Assembly: GCA_014268975.2 (NCBI GenBank)
Contig: CP077096.1
Span: forward strand, 739,001-803,000
Source: Pseudomonas wayambapalatensis
GTDB lineage: Bacteria > Pseudomonadota > Gammaproteobacteria > Pseudomonadales > Pseudomonadaceae
Direction: 5' to 3'
Length of the DNA stretch: 64,000 nucleotides
Part shown: one piece after another, positions 48,288-58,021 of the stretch
Layout of the letters: every line of letters begins with the position of its first letter
Position numbering within the stretch: position 1 is the stretch's first letter
The notes under the pieces: model-generated
What the model was told of the DNA's origin: nothing
Databases searched by the model: none
What the model saw: only the letters and a program-made list of their open reading frames with translations
Translations under genes and position numbers: made by a program

Positions 48288-49148
48288 ATGCCTCAGACCA
48301 AACACCCCACCAACACCCCGCAAACGCTCAGCAGCGTGACCGTCGCGCACCTGCCTGCGCGGCCGGCGACTGCCCACAAGGGCGATTTTGGCCATGTGCT
48401 CGTGGTCGGCGGCGACCTGGGGACCGGCGGCGCCGTGCTGCTCAGTGCCGAAGCCGCCCTGCGCTGTGGCGCGGGGCTGGTCAGCCTGGCGACACGCCCC
48501 GAACATGTGTCCGCGAGCCTCAGCCGCCTGCCGGAAACCATGTGCCTGGGCGTCAGTTCGGCCAACCAGTTGATGGCGGTGCTGGAGCGCGCCTCGGTGC
48601 TGGTGGTGGGGCCTGGTCTTGGCCAGGCTGCCTGGGGCCGCAGCCTGCTTTCGGCTGTTGCCAATGCGCACCTGCCGCAGGTCTGGGACGCCGATGCGCT
48701 CAACCTGCTGGCGCGCACGCCCCTGGCCTTGCCGAGCGGCAGCATCCTGACCCCGCATCCTGGGGAGGCTGCGCGTTTGCTGGGCGTTTCCACCGAGGCC
48801 GTACAGGCCGATCGGCCTGGGGCTGTGCGTAAACTGGCGCGTCGCTACGACAGTGTCTGCGTGCTCAAGGGCGCCGGGACCCTGGTCGCCAACCCGGACG
48901 GCCAGTTGCGGCTGTGCGAGCGAGGGCACCCGGCCATGGCCGGTGCCGGCCTGGGCGATGTGCTGACCGGCGTGCTGGCCGCGTTGCTGGCCCAGGGCCT
49001 GGACGCCTGGCAGGCGGCGGGCTTGGGCGTGTGGTTGCACGCCTGCGCTGGCGAACGTCTGGGCGCGCAGGGCAGAGGTTTGGCGGCCAGCGATCTGGTT
49101 CCGGTCATTCGAGAATTGTTGGAGGAGCATTCAGCGTGTCAGGCATAA
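48288..49148 (+). CDS. nnrD: NnrD, ADP-dependent NAD(P)H-hydrate dehydratase
   Basis: A 286-residue ribokinase-fold enzyme that repairs hydrated NAD(P)H. GDFGHVLVVGGDLGTGGA (about residue 30), WDADALNLLA, LTPHPGEAARLLG (about 160) and AGAGLGDVLTGVLAAL (about 218) are family motifs. The epimerase (NnrE) domain fused in E. coli is absent, so this is the stand-alone form. ATG 48288 has GGAG upstream. It overlaps tsaE by 13 nt. Confidence 0.93.
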   Translation: MPQTKHPTNTPQTLSSVTVAHLPARPATAHKGDFGHVLVVGGDLGTGGAVLLSAEAALRCGAGLVSLATRPEHVSASLSRLPETMCLGVSSANQLMAVLERASVLVVGPGLGQAAWGRSLLSAVANAHLPQVWDADALNLLARTPLALPSGSILTPHPGEAARLLGVSTEAVQADRPGAVRKLARRYDSVCVLKGAGTLVANPDGQLRLCERGHPAMAGAGLGDVLTGVLAALLAQGLDAWQAAGLGVWLHACAGERLGAQGRGLAASDLVPVIRELLEEHSACQA

Positions 49149-49606
49149 CCCTGTTTCTGGCCGACGAGCCGGCCACCGTCGCGTTCGGCGCGACACTCGC
49201 CAAGGTCACCGGCGGCCATGGCGTGATCTTTCTGGAAGGCGACCTGGGCGCCGGCAAGACCACCTTGTCGCGTGGTCTGATTCGTGGATTGGGTCACACT
49301 GGCGCAGTGAAAAGTCCGACCTTCACTGTGGTGGAACCTTATGAAATAGGCGACATCCGCGCCTTCCATTTCGATCTTTACCGCCTGGTCGACCCGGAAG
49401 AGCTAGAGTTCATGGGGATTCGCGACTATTTCGAAGGCGATCCGCTGTGTCTTTTCGAATGGCCGCAGAAGGGCGAGGGCGTTTTGCCAAAGCCCGACCT
49501 GACCATTACCATAAGCCCCCAGGCGGGCGGCCGCTCGCTGAACCTGTCGCCGCAGGGGGCTCGCGGCGAAGCCTGGTGTGCCGCTCTGGCTGCCGAAAAC
49601 AAATAG
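49136..49606 (+). CDS. tsaE: TsaE, tRNA threonylcarbamoyladenosine ATPase
   Basis: A 156-residue P-loop ATPase needed for t6A37 formation with TsaB and TsaD. Walker A is EGDLGAGKTTLSRG (about residue 33). VKSPTFTVVEPY and FHFDLYRL follow in the usual order. The start is GTG 49136 with GGAGGA upstream, inside nnrD. Confidence 0.94.
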   Translation: MSGITLFLADEPATVAFGATLAKVTGGHGVIFLEGDLGAGKTTLSRGLIRGLGHTGAVKSPTFTVVEPYEIGDIRAFHFDLYRLVDPEELEFMGIRDYFEGDPLCLFEWPQKGEGVLPKPDLTITISPQAGGRSLNLSPQGARGEAWCAALAAENK

Positions 49607-49621
49607 TAAGTGGGGAAAGGT

Positions 49622-51055
49622 ATGCTGCGCATTCGCGCACTGGTCGCCGTCGTTGGACTGCTGCTGACAGCGGTGACCGTTGACGCTCTGGCCGTCACAC
49701 AAGTCAAGAGCATGCGCCTGTGGCGCGCGCCGGACAACACGCGCCTGGTCTTCGACCTGTCCGGCCCGGTGCAGCACAGTGTCTTCACGCTCAGCGCGCC
49801 TGATCGCCTGGTCATCGACATCAATGGTGCGACGCTCGCCTCGCCATTGAACGTCTCCACCTCGAACACGCCTATCACCAGCGTGCGCTCGGCCCAGCGT
49901 ACCGCCACCGACCTGCGCGTGGTGGTCGACCTGAAAAAGGCGGTCACGCCCAAAAGCTTCACGCTTGCGCCCAACGCCCAGTACGGCAATCGCCTGGTGG
50001 TCGACTTGTACGACCAGGAAGCCGATGCGGTTGCCGCCAGCAACCCCACGCCGCCGCCGGTCACCCAGGCACCGGCCACCACGCCTGCGGTGCCAGTGAC
50101 ACCGGCGCAACCGGCGATCAAGCTGCCGCCGGTGCCCAACGGCAAGCGTGACATCGTGGTCGCCATCGATGCTGGCCACGGCGGGGAAGACCCCGGCGCT
50201 TCCGGCTCGCGCGGCCAGCACGAGAAAGACATCGTGCTCGACATCGCCCGAGAGCTTCAGCGCCAGATCAACACCGAGAAAGGTTATCGTGCCGAGCTGA
50301 CCCGTACCGGCGATTACTTCATTCCGCTGCGCAAGCGCACCGAGATTGCCCGCAAGAAGGGCGCTGACCTGTTCATCTCCATCCACGCCGACGCCGCGCC
50401 GTCGAAAGCGGCCTTTGGTGCGTCGGTGTTTGCCCTGTCCGACCGTGGCGCCACCTCCGAGACCGCGCGCTGGCTGGCCGACAGCGAGAACCGCTCCGAC
50501 CTTATCGGCGGCGCCGGCAACGTCAGCCTCGATGACAAGGACCGCATGCTCGCCGGCGTGCTGCTCGACCTGTCTATGACGGCCACGCTCAGCTCCAGCC
50601 TCAACGTGGGCCAGAAAGTGCTGGGCAACATGGGCCGCATCACGCCGCTGCACAAGCAGCGCGTGGAACAGGCCGGGTTCATGGTGTTGAAGTCGCCGGA
50701 CATCCCGTCGATCCTGGTCGAAACCGGGTTCATCTCCAACGCCAACGAAGCCAACAAGCTGGCAACCAAGAGCCACCAGCAGGCGCTGGCCCGCTCGATT
50801 CATACCGGTGTGCGCCAGTTCTTCCAGCAGAACCCGCCACCAGGCACCTACATCGCCTGGCTGCGCGATTCCGGCAAGATCGCCCAAGGCCCACGTGAAC
50901 ACAGCGTGCGCCCGGGCGAGACGCTGGCGATGATCGCCGTACGTTACCAGGTCAGCGTGGCCAGCCTGCGCAGCACCAACAACCTCAAGAGCGATGAGCT
51001 CAAGGTGGGTCAGCACCTCGACATCCCGGCCACTACCCTGGCGTCCCAGCAATGA
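49622..51055 (+). CDS. amiB: AmiB-type N-acetylmuramoyl-L-alanine amidase
   Basis: A 477-residue periplasmic cell-wall amidase. A signal peptide (about residues 1-23) precedes an AMIN domain (about 26-135) and a Pro/Thr-rich linker (about 140-170). The zinc amidase_3 domain has [15 protein letters not shown] (about 182) and VETGFISN (about 361). A C-terminal LysM repeat (about 425-470) binds peptidoglycan. It splits septal peptidoglycan after activation by EnvC/NlpD-type proteins. mutL overlaps by 4 nt. Confidence 0.95.
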   Translation: MLRIRALVAVVGLLLTAVTVDALAVTQVKSMRLWRAPDNTRLVFDLSGPVQHSVFTLSAPDRLVIDINGATLASPLNVSTSNTPITSVRSAQRTATDLRVVVDLKKAVTPKSFTLAPNAQYGNRLVVDLYDQEADAVAASNPTPPPVTQAPATTPAVPVTPAQPAIKLPPVPNGKRDIVVAIDAGHGGEDPGASGSRGQHEKDIVLDIARELQRQINTEKGYRAELTRTGDYFIPLRKRTEIARKKGADLFISIHADAAPSKAAFGASVFALSDRGATSETARWLADSENRSDLIGGAGNVSLDDKDRMLAGVLLDLSMTATLSSSLNVGQKVLGNMGRITPLHKQRVEQAGFMVLKSPDIPSILVETGFISNANEANKLATKSHQQALARSIHTGVRQFFQQNPPPGTYIAWLRDSGKIAQGPREHSVRPGETLAMIAVRYQVSVASLRSTNNLKSDELKVGQHLDIPATTLASQQ

Positions 51056-52953
51056 GTGGTGGTTCGCGAATCCAGCTGCTCAGCCCGCGGCTGGCCAACC
51101 AGATCGCCGCCGGCGAGGTGGTCGAACGCCCTGCGTCGGTGGCCAAGGAGTTGCTGGAGAACAGCCTGGATTCCGGTGCCCGGCGCATCGACGTGGATGT
51201 CGAACAGGGCGGCGTGAAGCTGCTGCGCGTGCGTGACGATGGTAGTGGCATCGCCCCGGACGACCTGCCTCTGGCGCTGGCGCGCCACGCGACCAGCAAG
51301 ATCCGCGAGCTGGAAGACCTTGAGGGCGTTCTCAGCCTGGGCTTTCGCGGCGAGGCGCTGGCTTCGATCAGTTCGGTAGCACGCCTGACCCTGACCTCGC
51401 GTACCGCCAATGCCAGCGAAGCCTGGCAGGTCGAGACCGAGGGCCGTGACATGCTCCCGCGGGTGCAGCCGGCGGCGCACCCGGTCGGCACTTCCGTCGA
51501 AGTGCGCGACCTGTTCTTCAACACTCCGGCCCGGCGCAAGTTCCTCAAGGCCGAGAAAACCGAATTCGATCATCTGCAGGAAGTGATCAGGCGCCTGGCG
51601 CTGGCGCGTTTCGATGTCGGCTTCCACCTGCGTCACAACGGCAAGAGCATCCTCAGCCTGCACGAGGCGCCCGACGAACTGTCGCGTGCGCGGCGGGTCG
51701 GGGCGATCTGCGGGCCCGGCTTCCTCGAGCAGGCGCTGCCGATCGAGGTCGAGCGCAATGGCCTGCGCCTGTGGGGCTGGGTCGGTTTGCCGACCTTCTC
51801 GCGTAGCCAGGCGGACCTGCAGTACTTCTTCGTCAATGGCCGCGCGGTGCGGGACAAGCTGGTCGCCCACGCGGTGCGCCAGGCCTACCGCGACGTGCTG
51901 TTCAACGGGCGGCATCCGACCTTCGTGCTGTTCCTGGAACTCGACCCCACCGGTGTCGATGTCAACGTGCACCCGACCAAGCACGAAGTGCGCTTTCGTG
52001 AAGGGCGCATGGTCCACGACTTCCTGTACGGCACCTTGCACCGTGCACTGGCCGATGTGCGCCCTGAGGACCAGCTCGCGGTGCCGGCGGCGACCACGGA
52101 AATCGTGCGTCCCAGCGGCCTGCAGGCCGGCGAGTTCGGCCCCCAGGGCGAGATGCGCCTGGCCGCCTCGGTGCTCGAGCAGCCCCAGGCGCAACCGCAG
52201 CCGTCGTTCTCCAGCGGTGGCGCCGGTGCAGGCTACCAGTACCAATACACGCCGCGCCCGTCGCAGCCGGTCCCGGCAGCCGAGGCGCAAGCGGTTTATC
52301 GCGAGTACTTCGCCCCGCTGGAGAACAGCGCCCAGCCAGCTGTGGCGCTGCCGCAAAGCCAGGGTGACATTCCGCCGCTGGGCTATGCCCTGGCTCAGCT
52401 CAAGGGCATCTACATCCTCGCCGAGAACGCCGTGGGCCTGGTGCTGGTAGACATGCACGCCGCCCACGAACGGATCATGTACGAGCGCCTGAAGCTGGCG
52501 ATGGCCAGCGAAGGGTTGAGCGGCCAGCCGTTGCTGGTGCCCGAATCGCTGGCTGTGAGCCAGCGTGAGGCCGACTGCGCCGAGGAGCATGCCCAGACCT
52601 TCCAGCGCCTGGGCTTCGAGCTGCAGCGCCTGGGCCCGGAAACCCTGGCGATCCGCCAGATTCCCGCGCTGCTCAAGCAGGCCGAGGCCAACCGCCTGGT
52701 GCAGGATGTGCTCGCCGATCTCATGGAGTACGGCACCAGCGACCGCATACAGGCGCACATCAACGAGCTGCTCGGCACCATGGCCTGCCACGGTGCGGTA
52801 CGTGCCAACCGACGCCTGGCGATCCCCGAGATGAACGCCTTGCTGCGTGACATGGAAAACACCGAGCGCAGCGGCCAGTGCAACCATGGCCGACCGACCT
52901 GGACCCAGATGGGCCTGGATGATCTGGACAAACTTTTCCTGCGCGGTCGATGA
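51052..52953 (+). CDS. mutL: MutL, DNA mismatch repair protein
   Basis: A 633-residue GHKL ATPase dimer. N-terminal motifs are [20 protein letters not shown] and [12 protein letters not shown] Gln/Pro-rich linker covers about residues 375-415. The C-terminal domain carries [12 protein letters not shown] (467-478), fitting the MutL endonuclease motif D-x-H-A-x2-E-x4-E. This is the nicking type of MutL, unlike E. coli. ATG 51052 overlaps the amiB stop. Confidence 0.95.
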   Translation: MSGGSRIQLLSPRLANQIAAGEVVERPASVAKELLENSLDSGARRIDVDVEQGGVKLLRVRDDGSGIAPDDLPLALARHATSKIRELEDLEGVLSLGFRGEALASISSVARLTLTSRTANASEAWQVETEGRDMLPRVQPAAHPVGTSVEVRDLFFNTPARRKFLKAEKTEFDHLQEVIRRLALARFDVGFHLRHNGKSILSLHEAPDELSRARRVGAICGPGFLEQALPIEVERNGLRLWGWVGLPTFSRSQADLQYFFVNGRAVRDKLVAHAVRQAYRDVLFNGRHPTFVLFLELDPTGVDVNVHPTKHEVRFREGRMVHDFLYGTLHRALADVRPEDQLAVPAATTEIVRPSGLQAGEFGPQGEMRLAASVLEQPQAQPQPSFSSGGAGAGYQYQYTPRPSQPVPAAEAQAVYREYFAPLENSAQPAVALPQSQGDIPPLGYALAQLKGIYILAENAVGLVLVDMHAAHERIMYERLKLAMASEGLSGQPLLVPESLAVSQREADCAEEHAQTFQRLGFELQRLGPETLAIRQIPALLKQAEANRLVQDVLADLMEYGTSDRIQAHINELLGTMACHGAVRANRRLAIPEMNALLRDMENTERSGQCNHGRPTWTQMGLDDLDKLFLRGR

Positions 52954-52954
52954 C

Positions 52955-53926
52955 ATGAGCGGCAAGCCCCCAGCGATTTTTCTCATGGGCCCGACGGCTG
53001 CCGGCAAGACCGACCTGGCCATCGCCCTCACCCAGAGCCTGCCGTGCGAGCTGATCAGCGTCGACTCGGCCATGGTCTACCGCGGTATGGACATCGGCAC
53101 CGCCAAGCCCTCGCCAGAGGTGCTGGCTGCCCATCCGCACCGTCTGGTAGATATCCTCGATCCGGCCGAGAGTTATTCGGCGGCGCAGTTCTGCAGCGAT
53201 GCGCTGCAGGCCATGACCGAGATCACTGCGCGCGGCAAGATCCCGCTGCTGGTCGGCGGCACCATGCTGTACTACAAGGCGCTGGTGGACGGCCTGGCCG
53301 ACATGCCGCCCGCTGATGCCGAGGTTCGTGCCGAACTCGAGGCGCAGGCCCGCGAGCTGGGCCTGGGTGAACTGCACCGGCAGTTGGCCGAGATCGACCC
53401 GGTATCGGCGGCGCGCATTCATCCGAACGATCCGCAGCGGCTGATCCGTGCGCTGGAGGTGTACCGGGTGAGCGGCCAGAACATGACTGCCCACCGCGAG
53501 CGTCAATCAGCCGAAAGCCGCGGTTCAGACGCAGGCGCGGGCGGGCATTTGCCCTATACTGTCGCCAGTCTGGCGATTGCGCCTACAGATCGTCACATTT
53601 TGCATGAGCGAATTGCGCTACGATTTTCGCAGATGCTGGAACAGGGCTTCGTCGACGAGGTCCGAGAGCTGCGGGCCAGAAGTGACTTGCATGTCGGGCT
53701 GCCGTCTATACGGGCAGTGGGGTACAGGCAGGTATGGGACTATCTGGACAGCAAACTGACAGCCGAGCAGATGCGCGAACGCGGTATCATCGCCACCCGC
53801 CAGCTGGCCAAGCGGCAGTTCACCTGGTTGCGTAGCTGGTCCGACGTACATTGGCTGGACAGTCTGGCCTGCGACAATCTGTCCCGCACCTTGAAATACC
53901 TGGAATCGGTCTCCATATTGAGCTGA
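52955..53926 (+). CDS. miaA: MiaA, tRNA dimethylallyltransferase
   Basis: A 323-residue enzyme adding the dimethylallyl group to A37 of tRNAs reading UNN codons. The P-loop GPTAAGKTD is at residues 12-20. [18 protein letters not shown] (about 35) and [11 protein letters not shown] (about 100) are family motifs. ATG 52955 sits 1 nt after the mutL stop. Confidence 0.95.
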   Translation: MSGKPPAIFLMGPTAAGKTDLAIALTQSLPCELISVDSAMVYRGMDIGTAKPSPEVLAAHPHRLVDILDPAESYSAAQFCSDALQAMTEITARGKIPLLVGGTMLYYKALVDGLADMPPADAEVRAELEAQARELGLGELHRQLAEIDPVSAARIHPNDPQRLIRALEVYRVSGQNMTAHRERQSAESRGSDAGAGGHLPYTVASLAIAPTDRHILHERIALRFSQMLEQGFVDEVRELRARSDLHVGLPSIRAVGYRQVWDYLDSKLTAEQMRERGIIATRQLAKRQFTWLRSWSDVHWLDSLACDNLSRTLKYLESVSILS

Positions 53927-53975
53927 GTCCCTGCAATTGCCGTCTATTCTTGCGACTGACGGCCTTAATGAACGA

Positions 53976-53992
53976 ATTTTTTCAGTTTTTTA
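53976..53992 (+). promoter_or_regulatory. U-rich stretch in the hfq leader
   Basis: Two T6 tracts (ATTTTTTCAGTTTTTTA) lie 28-44 nt before the hfq ATG, in a leader that is otherwise mixed. They resemble Hfq-binding sites and could support autoregulation, or simply be a promoter-proximal AT-rich region. Confidence 0.35.
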
Positions 53993-54019
53993 CTATTGAT
54001 CCTTACAGGAGTGCGGCAT

Positions 54020-54280
54020 ATGTCAAAAGGGCATTCGCTACAAGACCCTTACTTGAACACCTTGAGAAAAGAAAAGGTCCCGGTTTCGATCTACCTGGTC
54101 AACGGCATCAAGCTGCAAGGCCAGATCGAGTCCTTCGACCAGTTCGTCGTGCTGCTGAAGAACACCGTCAGCCAGATGGTCTACAAGCACGCGATTTCCA
54201 CTGTCGTACCTGCCCGTCCGGTTCGTCTGCCAAGCCCGTCCGATTCCGAACACGGCGACAGCGAGCCAGGCAACGCCTGA
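54020..54280 (+). CDS. hfq: Hfq, RNA chaperone
   Basis: An 86-residue hexameric RNA-binding protein. Sm1 contains [20 protein letters not shown] and Sm2 ends with YKHAIST, both near-identical to other pseudomonads. The short polar C-terminal tail (about 70-86) is typical of the genus. ATG 54020 has CAGGAG upstream. It mediates small-RNA and Crc-dependent translational control. hflX follows after 12 nt. Confidence 0.97.
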   Translation: MSKGHSLQDPYLNTLRKEKVPVSIYLVNGIKLQGQIESFDQFVVLLKNTVSQMVYKHAISTVVPARPVRLPSPSDSEHGDSEPGNA

Positions 54281-54292
54281 TAGGAGCCTGCA

Positions 54293-55594
54293 TTGTTCTT
54301 TGAGCGCCACGGTGGCGGTGAACGGGCGTTGCTCGTTCACTTGGAAGGTCAGAACCCTGAGGCGCGCGAAGACCCGCAGGAGTTTCAGGAGCTGGCACTG
54401 TCGGCCGGAGCGGACATCGTCCACCTGGCTACGGTTGCCCGGCACCAGCCCACAGCCAAGTTTCTGATCGGCAGCGGCAAGGTCGAGGAACTGCGCGACC
54501 TGGTCAAGGCCGAGGAAGCCGACCTGGTGATTTTCAATCACACCCTCACGCCCAGTCAGGAGCGCAACCTCGAACGCGTCTTCGAGTGCCGCGTGCTTGA
54601 CCGTACCGGCCTGATTCTCGATATCTTCGCCCAACGAGCACGTACTCACGAAGGCAAGCTGCAGGTCGAATTGGCCCAGCTCGAGCACATGAGCACGCGG
54701 CTGGTGCGTGGCTGGACCCACCTTGAGCGGCAGAAGGGTGGTATCGGCCTGCGCGGCCCGGGTGAAACCCAGCTTGAAACCGACCGCCGCCTGCTGCGGG
54801 TGCGCCTGCGTCAGATCAAGGCGCGTCTGGAGAAGGTGCGCAGCCAGCGCGAGCAGGCCCGACGCGGGCGCAAGCGCGCGGACATCCCTTCGGTGTCGCT
54901 GGTGGGCTATACCAACGCCGGCAAGTCCACGCTGTTCAACGCCCTGACGCAATCGGAGGTCTACGCGGCCGACCAGTTGTTCGCCACACTCGACCCTACA
55001 TTGCGCAGGCTCGAACTGGATGACCTGGGGCCGATCGTGCTGGCCGACACCGTGGGTTTCATTCGCCACCTGCCGCACAAGCTGGTCGAGGCTTTTCGGG
55101 CTACGCTCGAAGAGTCGAGCAACTCCGACCTGCTGCTGCATGTGATCGATGCGCACGAACCCGAGCGCATGGAGCAGATCGAGCAGGTGCTCGCCGTGCT
55201 GGGCGAGATCGGTGCCGAAGGCTTGCCGATCCTCGAGGTCTATAACAAACTCGACCTGCTCGAAGATGTCGAGCCGCAGATCCAGCGCGATGCCGACGGC
55301 AAGCCGGAGCGGGTATGGGTTTCGGCCCGCGACGGGCGCGGTCTTGAGCTTGTGGGGCAGGCGATAGCCGAATTGCTGGGGGATGATCTGTTTGTCGGAA
55401 CCCTGCGCCTGGAACAGCGACTTGCACGCTTGCGCGCGCAATTCTTCGAACTGGGGGCAGTGCAAGGCGAAGAACATGATGAACAGGGCAGCAGCTTGTT
55501 GAGCGTGCGTCTGCCCCGGGTAGAGCTCAATCGCCTGGTCAGCCGCGCAGGCCTGGAGCCTGAGGTGTTCATCGAGCAACACACTTTGCAATAA
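54293..55594 (+). CDS. hflX: HflX, ribosome-splitting GTPase
   Basis: A 433-residue GTPase acting on stalled or stressed ribosomes. The N-terminal HflX domain has GSGKVEELR (about residue 61). The G domain has SLVGYTNAGKSTLFNAL (about 203), DTVGFIRHLPHKL and YNKLDLL. The start is TTG 54293 with AGGAG 6 nt upstream. It is usually co-transcribed with hfq. Confidence 0.95.
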   Translation: MFFERHGGGERALLVHLEGQNPEAREDPQEFQELALSAGADIVHLATVARHQPTAKFLIGSGKVEELRDLVKAEEADLVIFNHTLTPSQERNLERVFECRVLDRTGLILDIFAQRARTHEGKLQVELAQLEHMSTRLVRGWTHLERQKGGIGLRGPGETQLETDRRLLRVRLRQIKARLEKVRSQREQARRGRKRADIPSVSLVGYTNAGKSTLFNALTQSEVYAADQLFATLDPTLRRLELDDLGPIVLADTVGFIRHLPHKLVEAFRATLEESSNSDLLLHVIDAHEPERMEQIEQVLAVLGEIGAEGLPILEVYNKLDLLEDVEPQIQRDADGKPERVWVSARDGRGLELVGQAIAELLGDDLFVGTLRLEQRLARLRAQFFELGAVQGEEHDEQGSSLLSVRLPRVELNRLVSRAGLEPEVFIEQHTLQ

Positions 55595-55690
55595 ATGCCC
55601 GTCGAGGTCGCCGGGCAGCCGTGACAGGCATTCTGTAGCATTGGACGGCGCGCCGTGGGCGCGTCTTTGCTTTATCAGATGGAGAGCGCT

Positions 55691-56872
55691 ATGGCTTGGA
55701 ACGAGCCGGGTGGCAACTCGAACAATCAGGATCCCTGGGGCGGCCGCCGTGGTGGCGGTGGTGGTGGCGACAAGAAGGGACCACCGGATCTCGACGAGGC
55801 CTTCCGCAAGCTGCAGGACAGCCTGAACGGCATGTTCGGCGGCAGCAAGAAACGCGGTGGCGGTGGTGACCGCAACATCGGCAAGGGTGGCGGCTACGGC
55901 TTGCTGGGCATTGGCCTGGCAGTACTGGCGGCCATCTGGCTGTACAGCGCCGTCTACGTGGTCGACGAGCAGGAGCAGGCCGTGGTGCTGCGCTTCGGCA
56001 AGTACTACGAGACCGTGGGGCCGGGCCTGAACATCTACTTCCCGCCGATCGACCGCAAGTACATGGAAAACGTCACGCGTGAGCGTGCGTACACCAAGCA
56101 GGGCCAGATGCTCACCGAAGACGAGAACATCGTCGAGGTGCCGCTGACCGTGCAGTACAAGATCAGCAACCTGCAGGACTTCGTGCTCAACGTCGACCAG
56201 CCGGAAGTCAGCCTGCAGCATGCCACCGACAGCGCCCTGCGCCACGTCGTGGGCTCCACCTCGATGGACCAGGTGCTGACCGAAGGCCGTGAGCAGATGG
56301 CCGTGGATATCCGCGAACGCCTGCAGCGCTTCCTCGACACCTACCGCACCGGTATCACCGTCACCCAGGTCAACGTACAGAGCGCGGCAGCCCCGCGTGA
56401 AGTGCAGGAAGCCTTCGACGACGTGATCCGCGCCCGTGAGGACGAGCAGCGTGCGCGCAACCAGGCCGAGTCCTACGCCAATGGCGTGGTGCCTGAGGCC
56501 CGTGGTCAGGCGCAGCGCATCATCGAGGATGCCAACGGCTACCGCGATGAAGTGATCGCCCGCGCCAAGGGTGAGGCGGATCGCTTCACCAAGCTGGTCG
56601 CCGAGTACCGCAAGGCGCCTGACGTCACCCGTCAGCGTCTGTACCTGGAGACCATGCAGGAGGTGTACAGCAACACCAGCAAGGTCATGGTGGCCACCAA
56701 GGACGGGCAGAACAACCTGCTCTACCTGCCACTGGACAAGATGGTCGAAGGCAGCCGCAACACTGCAGCGCCGTCCAGCAGCGTGTCGCCGTCGGTCAAC
56801 GACGCTGCCACCCGCGCTGTACAGGACCTGCAACAGCAACAACAGCCGCTGCGCACTAGGGAGAGCCGCTGA
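55691..56872 (+). CDS. hflK: HflK, FtsH protease modulator subunit
   Basis: A 393-residue SPFH/prohibitin-family membrane protein. A Gly-rich N-terminus (about residues 1-70, GGRRGGGGGG and GGGGDR) precedes one helix (about 75-95) and a band-7 domain. The C-terminus is Gln-rich. It forms the large HflKC cage around FtsH. ATG 55691 has GGAGAG upstream. Its stop shares a base with the hflC start (TGATG). Confidence 0.95.
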   Translation: MAWNEPGGNSNNQDPWGGRRGGGGGGDKKGPPDLDEAFRKLQDSLNGMFGGSKKRGGGGDRNIGKGGGYGLLGIGLAVLAAIWLYSAVYVVDEQEQAVVLRFGKYYETVGPGLNIYFPPIDRKYMENVTRERAYTKQGQMLTEDENIVEVPLTVQYKISNLQDFVLNVDQPEVSLQHATDSALRHVVGSTSMDQVLTEGREQMAVDIRERLQRFLDTYRTGITVTQVNVQSAAAPREVQEAFDDVIRAREDEQRARNQAESYANGVVPEARGQAQRIIEDANGYRDEVIARAKGEADRFTKLVAEYRKAPDVTRQRLYLETMQEVYSNTSKVMVATKDGQNNLLYLPLDKMVEGSRNTAAPSSSVSPSVNDAATRAVQDLQQQQQPLRTRESR

Positions 56873-57741
56873 TGAGCAATAAATCGCTGTTCGCCCTGAT
56901 TGCCGCCGTGGTGCTGGCGATCGTCGCCTGGAACTGCTTCTACATCGTGTCGCAGACCGAGCGGGCGGTATTGCTGCAGTTCGGCCGTGTGGTCCAGGCG
57001 GATGTCCAGCCGGGCCTGCATGTGAAGGTTCCGTACGTCAACCAGGTGCGCAAGTTCGACGCCCGTCTGATGACCCTCGATGCCCCGACCCAGCGTTTCC
57101 TCACGCTGGAGAAGAAAGCTGTGATGGTCGATGCCTACGCCAAATGGCGCGTGAAGGACGCCGAGCGTTTCTACACCGCGACCTCGGGCATGAAGCAGAT
57201 CGCCGACGAGCGCCTGTCGCGTCGTCTGGAAAGCGGCCTGCGTGACCAGTTCGGTAAGCGCACCCTGCATGAGGTGGTTTCCGGTGAACGTGACGCGCTG
57301 ATGGCCGACATCACCGCTTCGCTGAACCGCATGGCCAACAAGGAGCTGGGGATCGAGGTCATCGACGTTCGCGTCAAGGCCATCGACCTGCCGAAGGAAG
57401 TCAACCGCAGCGTGTTCGACCGTATGAGCACCGAGCGTGAGCGTGAAGCGCGCGAGCACCGTGCCAAGGGTAACGAGCTGGCTGAAGGTATTCGTGCAGA
57501 TGCCGACCGTCAGCGCCGTGTGCTGCTGGCTGAAGCCTACCGTGAAGCTGAAGAAACCCGTGGTGATGGCGATGCCCAATCGGCTGCCATCTATGCCAAG
57601 GCCTACGGCCAGGACGCTGACTTCTACGTGTTCTACCGCAGCCTGCAGGCTTATCGCGAGAGCTTCGCCAGCAAGAGCGACGTGCTGGTCCTGGATCCGA
57701 AGAACGAGTTCTTCCGCTTCCTGGACAAGAGCAAGCCGTAA
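56872..57741 (+). CDS. hflC: HflC, FtsH protease modulator subunit
   Basis: A 289-residue SPFH protein with an N-terminal helix (about residues 4-24) and a band-7 domain (VVQADVQPGLHVKVPYVNQV, about 38). The alpha-helical part includes ADRQRRVLLAEAYREAEETR. It pairs with HflK in the inner membrane to limit FtsH action. Two hairpins follow the stop. Confidence 0.95.
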   Translation: MSNKSLFALIAAVVLAIVAWNCFYIVSQTERAVLLQFGRVVQADVQPGLHVKVPYVNQVRKFDARLMTLDAPTQRFLTLEKKAVMVDAYAKWRVKDAERFYTATSGMKQIADERLSRRLESGLRDQFGKRTLHEVVSGERDALMADITASLNRMANKELGIEVIDVRVKAIDLPKEVNRSVFDRMSTEREREAREHRAKGNELAEGIRADADRQRRVLLAEAYREAEETRGDGDAQSAAIYAKAYGQDADFYVFYRSLQAYRESFASKSDVLVLDPKNEFFRFLDKSKP

Positions 57742-57751
57742 CAGGAAAGAC

Positions 57752-57782
57752 CCCCACCGGGCAGCTAAAACGCCCGGTGGGG
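57752..57782. terminator. Hairpin after hflC
   Basis: CCCCACCGGGC and GCCCGGTGGGG form a perfect 11-bp stem with a 9-nt loop, 10 nt after the hflC stop. It lacks a T-run. Confidence 0.65.
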
Positions 57783-57816
57783 TGCATCCCGAATCAAAAG
57801 GGGTGTATGATGAGTC

Positions 57817-57841
57817 AGCCGGGAAATTCCCGGCTTTTTTG
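57817..57841 (+). terminator. Second, T-tailed terminator before hisZ
   Basis: AGCCGGGAA and TTCCCGGCT flank one base, followed by T6. It is the stronger of two tandem hairpins between hflC and hisZ. The 5' side carries TGTATGAT (57804-57811), a possible -10 box, so it could also act as an early attenuator. Confidence 0.8.
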
Positions 57842-58021
57842 CGTCTGCAAGGTTGATTGGCTCCAGGCTTTTTGACGACTTGGACAGGACGCGCGGTTTT
57901 TCGAGGGTGTTGGCACGGCGGCGGCGCTGGGATCGGTGCTGCCTGCTGTTGTGCGCCAATGCCTGCTTCACAGACGGCTAACCTGTTGGGCAGCCGCCCG
58001 GACCAGAGGGGAAATGGCGTA

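Noticed and set aside
54038-56842. 934-codon open frame on the minus strand across hfq, hflX and hflK
   Set aside because: It is antisense to three conserved genes, lacks any recognisable motif, and arises from high-GC codon use.
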